A stretch of DNA of 42,165 nucleotides from Lacunisphaera sp. GTDB lineage: Bacteria > Verrucomicrobiota > Verrucomicrobiia > Opitutales > Opitutaceae. The stretch lies in contig SIBQ01000020.1 in the NCBI GenBank assembly GCA_009695095.1, forward strand, positions 1-42,165, read 5' to 3'. A program made the translations under genes and the position numbers. Shown here in pieces: positions 17,175-26,583 of this stretch. Every line of letters starts with the position of its first letter. Position 1 is the stretch's first letter. The notes under the pieces were generated by a model. That model saw only the letters and a list, made by a program, of their open reading frames with translations. It made no database searches and was not told the DNA's origin.

Positions 17175-18196
17175 GTTTTGACGATGGCGTTCAGCTGCTG
17201 GTCAACCGCGGTTTGCACCTCGGTGACAGTGAGACGCAACAGCGGGCGCGGGCCGGAGAGATCGTCGGGCCGGAGAATCGTGTGCTTGGTGTCCCACGGG
17301 TGCCAGCGCCACGGCTCGAGCGGGCCAAACAGGGTAACCACGGGCACATGGAAGGAGGCGGCGATATGCAGCAGGCCCGTGTCGATGCCGACGGCGAGGT
17401 CTATCCGGCGGAAGAGGGAATTGGATTCACGAATGGAAAGCTGCTTGCTCCAGTCAATCCAGTCGCGCGCAAGCGGGGCGGGCAGTAAGGCACGGATCTC
17501 CTCGTAATAGCTGGCATTGCCTAGCGAGTCGCACAAGTGGACCTCGCAGCCGCGCTCGTTGACCAGCCACGCGATGAGCCGAGCGAAACGGTCGGGCGCC
17601 CAGTCCTTAAGCGGAAAGACAGACTTGGCGCAGATAAAGACGCGCGGGCGGTTGCCCGCCGGCAGCGCGGCGGCGACGCGCTGGTCGGTCGCAGGATCGG
17701 TCCAGTTTTCGTTGTGGGTGTCGGTGACCGGGATGCCGTCGATGCGAAGAATATCGAGGAAGCACTCGACCTCGTGCTTGTCGGCGTAGGGCGAGCTGCG
17801 CTGGAGCAGCCAGCCGCGGCCTTCGGTGGCGAAGCCGACGCGATGGGGGATGCCGGCGAGCAGCGGCAGGATGGCGCTGGAAAACGAGCGGCGCAGGATG
17901 TAGCAGCGGTCGTAGTGCCGGGCGCGGAGAAAACGGGCGGCGCCGAGGAGGCTGGTGGGGAATTGCGCCGAGCGTTTCTTTTCGCCCTGCAGGCGCGGGG
18001 CAAAGAAGAGCAACTCGTCCTTGTAGGGACAATGGGCGAGGGTGTCGCCGGAGACCGGTTCGACGAGGACATCGATCTTCGCCTGCGGGAAGGCGCGGCG
18101 GAGATTGCGGAGAAAGGGAATGACCAGAACCGTGTCGCCGATGAAGCGGTAGCGGATGACAAGGAGGCGCAGTGGGCGTGGGTCGGGATACCCCAT
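17171..18196 (-). CDS. Glycosyltransferase family 9 (heptosyltransferase-like), copy 1
   Basis: This 341-residue protein belongs to GT9. The N-terminal motif RYRFIGDTVLVIPFLRNLR contains the GD pair. The C-terminal GIDTGLLHIAASFHVPVVTL then FGPLEPW is the donor-binding block. Family members transfer ADP-heptose to the LPS inner core. Sequence alone does not show whether heptose is used here. It sits between the LpxL-like acyltransferase and a GT4 gene, with a four-base overlap downstream and a three-base gap upstream. Confidence 0.9.
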   Translation of the reverse strand: MGYPDPRPLRLLVIRYRFIGDTVLVIPFLRNLRRAFPQAKIDVLVEPVSGDTLAHCPYKDELLFFAPRLQGEKKRSAQFPTSLLGAARFLRARHYDRCYILRRSFSSAILPLLAGIPHRVGFATEGRGWLLQRSSPYADKHEVECFLDILRIDGIPVTDTHNENWTDPATDQRVAAALPAGNRPRVFICAKSVFPLKDWAPDRFARLIAWLVNERGCEVHLCDSLGNASYYEEIRALLPAPLARDWIDWSKQLSIRESNSLFRRIDLAVGIDTGLLHIAASFHVPVVTLFGPLEPWRWHPWDTKHTILRPDDLSGPRPLLRLTVTEVQTAVDQQLNAIVKT

Positions 18197-18199
18197 GGC

Positions 18200-19105
18200 T
18201 CAATAAACCTCGGGGTAGCCGGGGCCGCGAGCCTTGAAGCGCTTGTGCGCCCAGAAGTATTGCTCCGGGGCGAGCCGGATGGCGGCCTCGATCAGGTGGT
18301 TGACGCGGACGGCGTCGGCGGTGGCGTCGGCGGTCGGAAAATTCTCCAGGGCCGGATGGATGGTGAGAGTGTAGGAGCTGTCGGGTTCGCGGCGGGCAAA
18401 GTAGGGGATGACCGCGCCGGCCATCTCGCCGAGCTTGCCGGTGGCGGTGTTGGTGATGGCCGGCACACCGAAGAAGGGCAGAATTTCGGAGCAGGCGGTG
18501 CGTTTGGCTTGGTCCGGGGCATACCAGATGGCATGACCGGCGCGCAGGGCGCGGAGGAGGCCGCGCAGGTCGTCCCAATGGACGGCGATGGAGGTGACGC
18601 GCTCACGGTGGCGACGCATCGCCAGGGCCACGACGGGGTTGTTGGGATCGCGGTAGAGGCAGCCGACGGGGAGCTCGTGGGTGAGGAAAGTTCCGCAGAT
18701 TTCCAGGGAGGTGAAGTGGGCGGTGAGCAGCACGACGCCCTTGCCGCGGGCGAGCGCCGCGAGCAGATGCTCACGACCAATGATGCGATAGGCCGGCAGA
18801 CTATCGAACGGCCTCCACCAGGCGGCGGTGGTCTCGAACAGGCCGTAGGCGAGCGACTCATAGTGCGCTTGCGCCAACGTGGTGATTTCACCCACGGATT
18901 TCTCGGGGAAACAGAGCTTCAGGTTCGTGAAGACCACGTGGCGGCGGAGACGGACGACATGCCACACGAACCAGGCGAGCCCGTGGGCCAGGGCGCGCCG
19001 TTTTGTCCAGGGCAGGAACCCGGCCAGATAAAACAGGCCGAGCAACGCCCAAGTCGGCCAATGTTGCGGCAGCCAGAGGCGGAATGAATCGCTGGCCCGG
19101 TTCAT
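18200..19105 (-). CDS. LpxL/HtrB-type lipid A acyltransferase
   Basis: This 301-residue membrane-associated acyltransferase has an N-terminal hydrophobic helix (about 18-33). The catalytic His130/Glu135 lie in TAHFTSLEICG, the form of the HX4-5(D/E) motif used by lipid A secondary acyltransferases. A later APDQ motif and PFFG follow, as in LpxL/LpxM. It would acylate a lipid A precursor at the inner membrane, indicating an LPS-bearing outer membrane. It overlaps the DUF4254 gene by four bases. The lpxL or lpxM identity cannot be settled. Confidence 0.88.
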   Translation of the reverse strand: MNRASDSFRLWLPQHWPTWALLGLFYLAGFLPWTKRRALAHGLAWFVWHVVRLRRHVVFTNLKLCFPEKSVGEITTLAQAHYESLAYGLFETTAAWWRPFDSLPAYRIIGREHLLAALARGKGVVLLTAHFTSLEICGTFLTHELPVGCLYRDPNNPVVALAMRRHRERVTSIAVHWDDLRGLLRALRAGHAIWYAPDQAKRTACSEILPFFGVPAITNTATGKLGEMAGAVIPYFARREPDSSYTLTIHPALENFPTADATADAVRVNHLIEAAIRLAPEQYFWAHKRFKARGPGYPEVY

Positions 19106-19704
19106 GGGCCGCCGGGCTTGGGCGCGTGACGGTAGAGCTGCGGATTCAGCGCCGGGTCGTTATACATCTTGAATTGGTAGTAGACGGAGAACGTGCGGCG
19201 GCGGGCGGCGACATCGGCCAGCAGCTCGCCTAGGCAGGCGGCGAGGTCGGCGCGCTGGCGGCAGATGCGCGCGAGTTTTCCGGCGCATTTATCCCGGTGG
19301 GCGGCGGCGACCTCCGTGCGTACGGTTTCCTCGTGCATATGAAATTCCTTGAGCGCGAGGATGGACAGCCGGTCGATCATCATGCCGGGGGTCTCCGAGT
19401 TGCGCGGACAGCCCGACTCAGGCGGGGTGAGCGCGGCGACAACGGCCTGGTCCATCTCCTCGACAAAGTTGTTCCGCTCCTGGTTGAAGCGGTCGATAGT
19501 GCGCTTGGCGCGGCAGACCGCCTCGAAGCCAAGGTCGTCGCGGCGGGCGACATCCTCCTCGTGCCAGAGCGAGAAATTGCGCAGGTGGTTTTCCTCGAGC
19601 AGCCGGAAGAAGCCGCCGCCGCCGGTGACGGCGGGCACGGTCTGGTGCCAGCGGGCGGTGAGCTCGGTCTGGCGGGCGGCAAGTTCCTGGGCGTCGAATT
19701 TCAT
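19102..19704 (-). CDS. DUF4254-domain protein
   Basis: This 200-residue helical protein starts at ATG 19704; the frame is open to 20073 but the upstream part is unlike the family. Conserved features are NFSLWHEEDVARRDDLGFEA, the KRTIDRFNQERNNFVEEMDQ helix, and PGMMIDRLSILALKEFHM followed by Glu- and Cys-rich helices. DUF4254 proteins are small, cytosolic and of unknown role, often found among LPS glycosyltransferase genes, as here. It is transcribed with lpxL, GT9 and GT4 and is divergent from a second GT9 gene, with a 61-bp gap. Confidence 0.85.
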   Translation of the reverse strand: MKFDAQELAARQTELTARWHQTVPAVTGGGGFFRLLEENHLRNFSLWHEEDVARRDDLGFEAVCRAKRTIDRFNQERNNFVEEMDQAVVAALTPPESGCPRNSETPGMMIDRLSILALKEFHMHEETVRTEVAAAHRDKCAGKLARICRQRADLAACLGELLADVAARRRTFSVYYQFKMYNDPALNPQLYRHAPKPGGP

Positions 19705-19765
19705 GCAGTAGCAGGGGAATGGAGTTGAAGAAAAGCGGGCCGGACACAAGCCTGCGCATTCTTTG

Positions 19766-20719
19766 ATGCAAAGCCTCCTTGTAATCAAACCGTCCTCCCT
19801 CGGGGACATCGTACACGCCCTGCAGGTGGTGCAGACCCTGGCGAAGGAGCGGCCCGCGTGCCGGATCAGCTGGGTGGTGCGCGAGCGGTTCGCGGGGCTG
19901 GTGCGGGCGGCGCCGTTTGTGCACGAGGTCATCATTTTCCGCCGGCGGGACGGCTGGCGGGAGTTTGGGCAGCTGTTGCGCCAGTTGTGGCAACGGCGGT
20001 TCGACGCGGTGTGGGACATGCAGGGGCTGCTGCGCTCCGGCTTGATGACGGGGGCGGCGCGGGCGCCGGCCAAATGGGGCCGGCCCGACGCCCGGGAGGG
20101 CGCGGGCTTTTTCTACAATCGGCGGGTGAACCGGCCGGAGGGCCCGGGACCGCATCACGCTTTGGAAATCCTCCTGCCGTTCCTGCGGGCGGACGGGATG
20201 ACGCCGCGGCTAGACTTTCCGCTGGAACTGAGAGCCGGCCAGGCCTACCCGTGGCAGGGATTTTTCGCGGGCGACCCGTGCAGCACCTTTTTGATCTTCA
20301 CCGACAGCCGGGGGGCGGAGAAGGAGTGGCCGCGCTTCAACGAGCTGACGGCCCTGATTTTTAGCGCCATCACCGACAGCCGGGTCGCCTGGTGCGCGGC
20401 CAAACCGGGCAAGCCCGAGGTGGCGGTGCCGACCGAGCGTTTCCTGAACCTCACGGGCTGTTCCATGGACCAAATGATTGCCCTGGTGCGGCAGCCGGCC
20501 ACCTTCATCGGCAACGACAGCGGGCCGATGCACCTGTCGGCGGCGTCGGGCAACCGCGTGCTCGCCCTCTTCGGGCCGACCTCGCCCCGCCGGTTCGGGC
20601 CGTTCCCGCTGGAGGCGGGCAAGCATTGCGCGGTGGAGGCGCCGGGGGGGCGGCTCGACCGGCTGGACCCGGCGGTGGTGCTGGTGGCCCTGCAGGAACT
20701 GCGGACGCGACCACTCTGA
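19766..20719 (+). CDS. Glycosyltransferase family 9 (heptosyltransferase-like), copy 2
   Basis: This 317-residue GT9 protein opens with MQSLLVIKPSSLGDIVHALQ, the intact GD motif of heptosyltransferase I. It ends with FIGNDSGPMHLSAASGNRVL and FGPTSPRRFGPFP. ATG 19766 is preferred over the in-frame TTG at 19763. It closely resembles the next gene (for example WDMQGLLRSGLMT and GRPDAREGAGFFY against DFQGLLRTGLMT and GRSDAREGAGIFY). The two are therefore tandem paralogues, not simply family members. Confidence 0.92.
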   Translation: MQSLLVIKPSSLGDIVHALQVVQTLAKERPACRISWVVRERFAGLVRAAPFVHEVIIFRRRDGWREFGQLLRQLWQRRFDAVWDMQGLLRSGLMTGAARAPAKWGRPDAREGAGFFYNRRVNRPEGPGPHHALEILLPFLRADGMTPRLDFPLELRAGQAYPWQGFFAGDPCSTFLIFTDSRGAEKEWPRFNELTALIFSAITDSRVAWCAAKPGKPEVAVPTERFLNLTGCSMDQMIALVRQPATFIGNDSGPMHLSAASGNRVLALFGPTSPRRFGPFPLEAGKHCAVEAPGGRLDRLDPAVVLVALQELRTRPL

Positions 20720-20846
20720 CGGTGGCTGCAAATTTCGGGTAAATCCGGCTAAAAGCCCTCACCGGGCGCCGGTTCACGTTTGCGTTTATTTGCATGCCAA
20801 CAACTTTAGGAACGTCCCGCGGGAATCGCGGTCAAGTCCTACCGCC

Positions 20847-21836
20847 ATGCCAGAAATGCTCATCATCAAGCCCTCGGCGCTCCGTGACATCGTGCACGGG
20901 CTACAAATCGCCGCGTCTATCAAGGCGCAGCGGCCCGAATGGCGCATTTCCTGGATTGTACGCGACATTTTTTCGCCGCTGGTGCGCTCGTGCGCGGCGG
21001 TGGATCAGGCCTATGTGTTTCGGCGCCATGGGGGCGCGCGTGGCTTTCTGCTGATGATGCGCGAGGTGCGGAAAAAAGAATTCGACCTCGTGCTCGATTT
21101 CCAAGGCCTGCTGCGCACCGGGCTCATGACCAAGTGGGCCCGCGGCAAGCGCAAGGTCGGCCGCAGCGACGCCCGGGAGGGCGCGGGCATCTTCTACAGC
21201 GAAAAAATCCCTCTGCCCGCTGGTGGCAGCCAGAGCCATGTGTTGGATATCCTGCTGCAGTTCTGCACGGCGGCAGGGGCGGAGCCGCGGCTGGCCGGGC
21301 CACTGCGTTTCCGCGAGTTCGAGCGGCTCAACCTGAGTTTCATGGCGCCGCGCAAGGGCCTGCGGCCAGTGCTGATTTTTCCCGACAGCGGCCTGAGCAG
21401 CATGATATGGAACGGCTTCGCCCAACTCACCGCGCAGTTGATCCGGGAGGCTGGGCGCAAGGTCGTGTGGGGGGGCAACAATTACCTGCCTTGCAAGGAG
21501 TCGTTTCCCGACGGCACTTTCCTCAATCTCACGGGCAATACCAGCCTGACCTCGCTGCCGGCGCTGCTCGCGAAGGCAGACTGGGTGATATCCAACGACA
21601 GCGGACCGATGCACCTGTCCGCCGCGATGGGTTTCAAGACCATCGGGCTCTTCGGGCCCACCGACCCGCGGCAATACGGGCCTTACCCGCTCAAGAGCCC
21701 GACGAACTACGCCATCCAGGCGCCGGTCGGCGACCTGCGGCTGCTCTCGGCCAAGGAAGTGTTTCATCTCTTCAACCGCATTGAGGCCACGCTCCACAAG
21801 GCGCAGGTGCGGGCGGTGGTCACCTCCAGCCGTTGA
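20847..21836 (+). CDS. Glycosyltransferase family 9 (heptosyltransferase-like), copy 3, variant N-terminal motif
   Basis: This 329-residue GT9 protein starts at ATG 20847; the same frame is open upstream inside copy 2 but in a non-homologous sequence. The usual SLGD motif reads SALRDIVHGLQ, so the conserved Gly is Arg while the Asp is kept. The C-terminal donor block VISNDSGPMHLSAAMGFKTI is intact. It is a tandem paralogue of copy 2, with 127 bases between them. The Gly-to-Arg change may alter the acceptor site or activity. Confidence 0.9.
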   Translation: MPEMLIIKPSALRDIVHGLQIAASIKAQRPEWRISWIVRDIFSPLVRSCAAVDQAYVFRRHGGARGFLLMMREVRKKEFDLVLDFQGLLRTGLMTKWARGKRKVGRSDAREGAGIFYSEKIPLPAGGSQSHVLDILLQFCTAAGAEPRLAGPLRFREFERLNLSFMAPRKGLRPVLIFPDSGLSSMIWNGFAQLTAQLIREAGRKVVWGGNNYLPCKESFPDGTFLNLTGNTSLTSLPALLAKADWVISNDSGPMHLSAAMGFKTIGLFGPTDPRQYGPYPLKSPTNYAIQAPVGDLRLLSAKEVFHLFNRIEATLHKAQVRAVVTSSR

Positions 21837-21915
21837 ACCTGCGGCACGGTAAATCCGCTGGCGGCGGATAAAATGGTTGTTCATTGAGCGGGATATCCCT
21901 TCAACGTAACCCGTC

Positions 21916-23187
21916 ATGCTCGACCCCAAAATTCTCCGGGAATCGCCCGGGACCGTGCGCGCGGCCATCGCCAAGAAGCACCTCGCGATCGACTTCGACG
22001 GCGTGCTGGCGCTCGACACGGCGTGGCGCGCGTTGTTGACCGAGGTGGAGGGGCGGCGGGCCCGGCAAAAGGCGGCGAACAGCGAGATGGCGGTGCTGAA
22101 AAAGGGGTCGCCAGAATTTCTGGCCAAGGTGCAGGAAATGAAAGCGGTAGCGGCCGAGGTGAAGGCGAAGGAGGAAGGATTGAAGTCGCTCGAGGAGAAA
22201 TGGCACACGGCTATGCTCTCGCTGCCCAACATTCCCCACGCCTCGGTGCCCGAGGGCAAGACGCCCGAGCAAAACAAAGTGCACGCGACGCACGGCGCGG
22301 TGGACGCGGCGTCGCAGCTCGCGGTCGCGCATTGGGAAATCCCTGGCTTCGCCAGCCTGATCGACTTTGCCCGCGGGGCGAAGGTGACGGGCGCGGGGTT
22401 TCCGTTTTTTGTCGGGGACGGTGCGCGGATCGTGCGCGCGTTGCTGCAGTTCTTTTTGGATGAAAACGGGAAGGCCGGCTATACCGAAGTCAGCCCGCCG
22501 ATCTTCGTCAATGCCGCCAGTGCCACCGCCACCGGCCAACTGCCTGACAAGGAAGGGCAGATGTATGAGACCACGCCCGACAGGCTCTACGCCGTGCCGA
22601 CGGCAGAGGTGCCGCTGACCAATTTTTTTCGTGACGAGATTCTCGACGAGGAGGCGCTGCCAGTCTGCCGCTGCGCCTATACGCCGTGCTTCCGCCGAGA
22701 GGCGGGCAGCTACGGCAAGGATGTGCGCGGACTGAACCGCGTACACCAGTTCGACAAGGTTGAGCTGCTCAAGTGGGTGCACCCGGCGTCCAGCTACGAC
22801 GAACTGGAGAGGCTGCGCGCCGATGCCGAGCGGCTGCTGCAAAAGTTGGAGCTGCCATATCGCGTGCTGCTGATGTGCGGCGGCGACCTCGGCTTCGCCC
22901 AATCGAAAAAATACGACCTTGAGGTCTGGGCAGCTGGCCAGAAGCGCTGGCTCGAGGTGTCGAGTTGCTCCAATTTCGAGGCGTTCCAGGCCCGTCGGGC
23001 GCAGATCCGGTTTCGGGCGAAGTCGACCGGCAAGCCCGAGTTGGTGCACACGCTCAATGGCTCGGGTCTCGCTGTGCCGCGCGTGCTGGCCGCGTTGCTG
23101 GAAAACAACCTGCAGGCCGACGGGCGAGTTAAGATTCCCGCCGCGCTCGTGTCTTATTTCGGCAGGGAGTATCTGAGTTTTAAATGA
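21916..23187 (+). CDS. serS: Seryl-tRNA synthetase
   Basis: This 423-residue class II synthetase has an N-terminal coiled-coil arm (about residues 28-105, rich in Lys, Glu and Ala) that contacts the long variable arm of tRNA-Ser. Motif 2 is TPCFRREAGSYGKDVRGLNR, and motif 3 is GSGLAVPRVLAALLENN. It charges tRNA-Ser with serine. It stands alone between the GT9 pair and tilS. Length and start are normal for the family. Confidence 0.96.
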   Translation: MLDPKILRESPGTVRAAIAKKHLAIDFDGVLALDTAWRALLTEVEGRRARQKAANSEMAVLKKGSPEFLAKVQEMKAVAAEVKAKEEGLKSLEEKWHTAMLSLPNIPHASVPEGKTPEQNKVHATHGAVDAASQLAVAHWEIPGFASLIDFARGAKVTGAGFPFFVGDGARIVRALLQFFLDENGKAGYTEVSPPIFVNAASATATGQLPDKEGQMYETTPDRLYAVPTAEVPLTNFFRDEILDEEALPVCRCAYTPCFRREAGSYGKDVRGLNRVHQFDKVELLKWVHPASSYDELERLRADAERLLQKLELPYRVLLMCGGDLGFAQSKKYDLEVWAAGQKRWLEVSSCSNFEAFQARRAQIRFRAKSTGKPELVHTLNGSGLAVPRVLAALLENNLQADGRVKIPAALVSYFGREYLSFK

Positions 23188-23202
23188 ATCGTTCTCGATA
23201 CC

Positions 23203-23285
23203 TGTCATTCTGAGCGGCACGAAGGATCCAGCAGGACAATCGTGGCGGGTATCATCATGGATTCGACGCTTCGCGCAGAATGACA
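23203..23285. repeat. REP-like inverted repeat between serS and tilS
   Basis: TGTCATTCTGAGCG at 23203-23216 pairs with CGCGCAGAATGACA at 23272-23285, 12 of 14 bases. The inner parts GAAGGATCC and GGATTCGACG also partly pair. This resembles the widely dispersed TCATTCTGAG...CAGAATGA elements seen in several bacterial phyla. The right arm overlaps the first bases of tilS, so a folded transcript would bury that start codon. Confidence 0.7.
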
Positions 23286-24305
23286 CGCCTCAGAAAGTCT
23301 AATTTTGACTGGCGCGCCAAGACTGCACGGGTGGCAGAGTTATTGCCTCAGGACTCGCTGCATCCGGCGGTCCTGCGCTGGGTGGAGAAAAAGTCCGGGC
23401 GCGACATCTGGACGGTGGCTTTTTCCGGCGGGGCCGATTCGCTTGCGCTGTTGCTTTTGCTGTGGGCCCACTGGCCCGCGCGACGGGAAAAACTGGTGGC
23501 GCTGCACTTCAACCACCGGCTGCGCGGGCGCGAGTCCACGGCCGACGAGAAATTCTGCCGAAGCGTCTGTGCCGCGTTGGGTGTGCGACTGCGGGTGGGG
23601 CTGTGGCGCAGGGCGCGGAAGGGCGCCAGCGAGGCCGAGGCCCGCACAGCCAGGCACCTTTTTTTCGCCACGGAAATGAAGCGGCGGCGCACCCGCATCC
23701 TCTGGCTGGCGCACCAGCAGGACGACATTGCCGAGAGCATGCTGATGCGGCTCGCGCGGGGCAGCGGCACGGGTGGACTCGCCTCACCGCGTCCGGTGCT
23801 GGTGCTCGGCGACGGCCGCACGCATCTGCGCCCGCTGCTGACACTCAAAAAATCCGAACTGCTGGCGGCGTTGCGCTGGGCCGGGGTCATGTGGCGTGAG
23901 GATCCATCGAACGTGCGCGGCGACTTTTTCCGTAACCGGATCCGCGGCCGGGTGCTGCCGGCCTGGATCAAGGCCGCGGAACGGGACGCCCTGGCCGGCG
24001 CGGCGTTGTCACGCGAACGGCTGGAGGAGGACGAGCAGGCGCTGGAGACGTGGGTGGATACGCTCGCCCCGCTCGACCGGGCAAAACGGCTGAATCTGCG
24101 GGCACTGGCCGGCCGGCCGCGGGCGGTCACCCGCCGGGCGTTGCACCGCTGGCTGTTGGCGCTGAAGCAACCCACGGGCCTATCGCGTCAGGGATTTGAG
24201 GTATTACTGGCACTAGTGGAACGCGGCCGCCCGACACGCTTCAGTCTCGGGGCGCGTGGATTTGCATTCATCCAGCAGGGCAAGTTGTCATTCAGGAAAG
24301 GGTAG
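23280..24305 (+). CDS. tilS: tRNA(Ile)-lysidine synthetase
   Basis: This 341-residue protein has the PP-loop motif SGGADSLALLLLL at residues 49-61, followed by LHFNHRLRGRES and AHQQDDIAESMLMRL. This is the pattern of TilS, which converts C34 to lysidine in tRNA-Ile(CAU) using ATP and lysine and so fixes AUA decoding. The C-terminal half is shorter than in E. coli. The annotated ATG lies inside the right arm of the inverted repeat. A later start is possible (the conserved part begins near residue 25), but no better ATG is seen. A short AGCGGGG/CCCCGCT stem follows the stop. Confidence 0.9.
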   Translation: MTRLRKSNFDWRAKTARVAELLPQDSLHPAVLRWVEKKSGRDIWTVAFSGGADSLALLLLLWAHWPARREKLVALHFNHRLRGRESTADEKFCRSVCAALGVRLRVGLWRRARKGASEAEARTARHLFFATEMKRRRTRILWLAHQQDDIAESMLMRLARGSGTGGLASPRPVLVLGDGRTHLRPLLTLKKSELLAALRWAGVMWREDPSNVRGDFFRNRIRGRVLPAWIKAAERDALAGAALSRERLEEDEQALETWVDTLAPLDRAKRLNLRALAGRPRAVTRRALHRWLLALKQPTGLSRQGFEVLLALVERGRPTRFSLGARGFAFIQQGKLSFRKG

Positions 24306-24396
24306 CGGGGTTCCCCCGCTGGGACGATTTAGATCCCGCGGTTCGTTTGACTTATCCGGGGGGAACCTTCACCTTCCCCGACTACTCTAACCACCC

Positions 24397-26412
24397 ATGT
24401 CCGACTCAGACGACAACAAGAAGCGCCGGCCGCTGAAGAACATTTCCGCTGATGGTTTTCCCCTCAAGGCCGGCCTGGTCTGGGTGGTGATCATCGGCGT
24501 CATCGTGGCGCTGTTTCTGCTCAGCCCCGCCCGGGCCCCGCAGCCCGCTTCAATCAAGATCCAGCGGGTGGTCGAACTGACGGAGAACGGGCAGATTGCC
24601 GATGGCACCATCCAGCCGGATGCGACGGGCGGGCGCGACTGGTCCCAGCTGACCGGTCACACCACGGAGCCGATCCTCAAGATCGAGACCGGAGCCGACA
24701 CCAACGTCTTCATCGCCACGGGCCGGCTGACCGACGCCAACCTGGAGCGCCTGCAGAAATCCCAGAAATTCGTGGAGAAGCCGGCAACCACGGTGATGAC
24801 ACAGCTGATGCTGCAAATCCTGCCCTTCGTGTTCGTCATCGGCCTGCTGTATTTCCTGTTTGTCCGCCAGCTCCGCCAGGCCGGCAAGGGAGCGCTTAGC
24901 TTCGGCAAGAGCCGCGCCAAACTACTCACCCGCGACAAGCAGCGCGCGACTTTCGCCGACGTGGCCGGTTGCGACGAGGCCAAGGAGGAGGTCAGCGAGG
25001 TGGTCGAATTCCTCAAGGACCCGAAGAAATTCCAGAAGATCGGCGGCCGCATCCCGAAGGGCATCCTGATGGTCGGCCCCCCGGGTACCGGCAAGACCCT
25101 GCTCGCGAAGGCCATCGCCGGCGAGGCCGACGTGCCATTCTTCTCCATCAGCGGCTCGGACTTTGTGGAGATGTTCGTTGGCGTTGGCGCCAGCCGTGTG
25201 CGCGACATGTTTGAACAGGGCCGCAAAAACGCGCCCTGCCTGATCTTCATCGACGAAATTGACGCGGTCGGCCGCCAGCGCGGCGCCGGGCTCGGCGGCG
25301 GCAATGACGAGCGCGAGCAGACGCTCAACTCATTGCTGGTCGAGATGGACGGCTTCGACACTCAGGAGGGCGTCATCATAATTGCCGCGACCAACCGGCC
25401 GGACGTACTCGACAGCGCGTTACTGCGCCCGGGCCGCTTTGACCGCCAAGTCTACATCGACCTGCCCGATATCATCGGCCGCGAACAGATTCTCCGCGTC
25501 CACGCCCGAAAAATCACCCTCTCGGACGACGTGAACCTCGCCATAATCGCCCGCGGCACCCCCGCCCTGTCCGGCGCGGATTTGGCGAACCTGCTGAACG
25601 AGGCCGCCCTGCTCGCCGCGCGACGCAGCAAGAAGAAGGTTGAAATGATCGACGTCGACGATGCCCGGGACAAAGTGCTGTGGGGCCGCGAACGCCGCCG
25701 CGTAATGGACGATGCCGAGAAGCGGCTCGTCGCCTGGCACGAGTCCGGCCACGCCATCGTGCAGGCCGTGCTGGATGACGGCACGATGCCGGTGCACAAG
25801 GTCACCATCATTCCCCGCGGCCAGAGCCTGGGCAGTACAACCTACCTGCCGACGAAGGATATTCTGACCCAGCCACGGCAGAAACTGCTCAATCAGATCG
25901 CCATGGCGATGGGCGGGCGCATCGCCGAGGAGCTGGTGACGGGCGACTTCAGTAACGGTGTTTACGGCGACCTCAAGCAGGCCACCCGCATCGCGCGGGC
26001 CATGGTGTGCGACTACGGGATGAGCGAGCTCGGTCCCGTGGCCATGGGCGAGAACCAGGACACGGTGTTCCTCGGTCGCGACATCACGCGCTCACAGCAC
26101 GTGAGTGAGGACACAGCCCGCAAGATTGACGTGGCAATTTCCGACATTCTCCACACCCAGTATAAGCGGGCGACACAGATCATCACGGAGCACCGCGCGG
26201 CCCTGGACAAGATCGGCGCCGCGCTGATCGAGCACGAGACCATCGAGGGCAAGCATGTGCTCGAGATCCTGCAGCACGGCGAAATCCGCACTCCCATTTT
26301 GCACGTCACCCCGCCCAAACTGGCGGAGGGAGACACCGTCAAGCCGGCTGAAAAGACCACGACCAAGGAGTCGCCCGGCGCCACCGGCACACCCGCGCCG
26401 AGCCCGGCCTGA
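24397..26412 (+). CDS. ftsH: ATP-dependent zinc metalloprotease FtsH
   Basis: This 671-residue protein has two membrane helices (about 27-44 and 139-157) around a periplasmic domain. The AAA+ module carries Walker A GPPGTGKT at 227-234 and Walker B IFIDEIDA at 283-290. It is followed by the second region of homology with RPGRFDRQ, and then the M41 peptidase with HESGH at 448-452. FtsH degrades misfolded membrane proteins and short-lived regulators such as LpxC in some bacteria. The C-terminal tail is Thr/Pro/Ala-rich and probably disordered. It is a single gene followed by a dispersed palindromic element. Confidence 0.96.
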   Translation: MSDSDDNKKRRPLKNISADGFPLKAGLVWVVIIGVIVALFLLSPARAPQPASIKIQRVVELTENGQIADGTIQPDATGGRDWSQLTGHTTEPILKIETGADTNVFIATGRLTDANLERLQKSQKFVEKPATTVMTQLMLQILPFVFVIGLLYFLFVRQLRQAGKGALSFGKSRAKLLTRDKQRATFADVAGCDEAKEEVSEVVEFLKDPKKFQKIGGRIPKGILMVGPPGTGKTLLAKAIAGEADVPFFSISGSDFVEMFVGVGASRVRDMFEQGRKNAPCLIFIDEIDAVGRQRGAGLGGGNDEREQTLNSLLVEMDGFDTQEGVIIIAATNRPDVLDSALLRPGRFDRQVYIDLPDIIGREQILRVHARKITLSDDVNLAIIARGTPALSGADLANLLNEAALLAARRSKKKVEMIDVDDARDKVLWGRERRRVMDDAEKRLVAWHESGHAIVQAVLDDGTMPVHKVTIIPRGQSLGSTTYLPTKDILTQPRQKLLNQIAMAMGGRIAEELVTGDFSNGVYGDLKQATRIARAMVCDYGMSELGPVAMGENQDTVFLGRDITRSQHVSEDTARKIDVAISDILHTQYKRATQIITEHRAALDKIGAALIEHETIEGKHVLEILQHGEIRTPILHVTPPKLAEGDTVKPAEKTTTKESPGATGTPAPSPA

Positions 26413-26416
26413 GGGA

Positions 26417-26468
26417 TGGAGGGCTGGTCTCCCGACCAGCCGCGGCCTGTCGGGAGAGGGCCCTCCAC
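26417..26468. repeat. Intergenic palindromic element, copy 1
   Basis: It begins TGGAGGGCTGGTCTCCCGACC and ends GAGGGCCCTCCACGA. The inner GGCTGGTC...GACCAGCC forms a hairpin, and the outer GGAGGG/CCCTCC arms pair around the whole element. The same architecture and flanking words occur at 36431-36485. It lies just after the ftsH stop. Confidence 0.7.
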
Positions 26469-26583
26469 GATTGACTCGCGGGAGTGACCTGTCGGCCGCA
26501 GCCTTGGCGAAGGCTGATGGTCCCGCCTCCATTTGATGGTTGCTGGTCAAGCCGCAGACCTGCACAAATCGGCCCCTCTTATT

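Noticed and set aside
17537..19087. Long plus-strand frame of 516 codons
   Set aside because: It is the reverse shadow of the GT9 and LpxL-like genes, which carry conserved catalytic motifs and overlap each other in operon fashion.
24301..24396. A terminator after tilS
   Set aside because: AGCGGGG/CCCCGCT can form a 7-bp stem, but no T-run follows and the stem is short.
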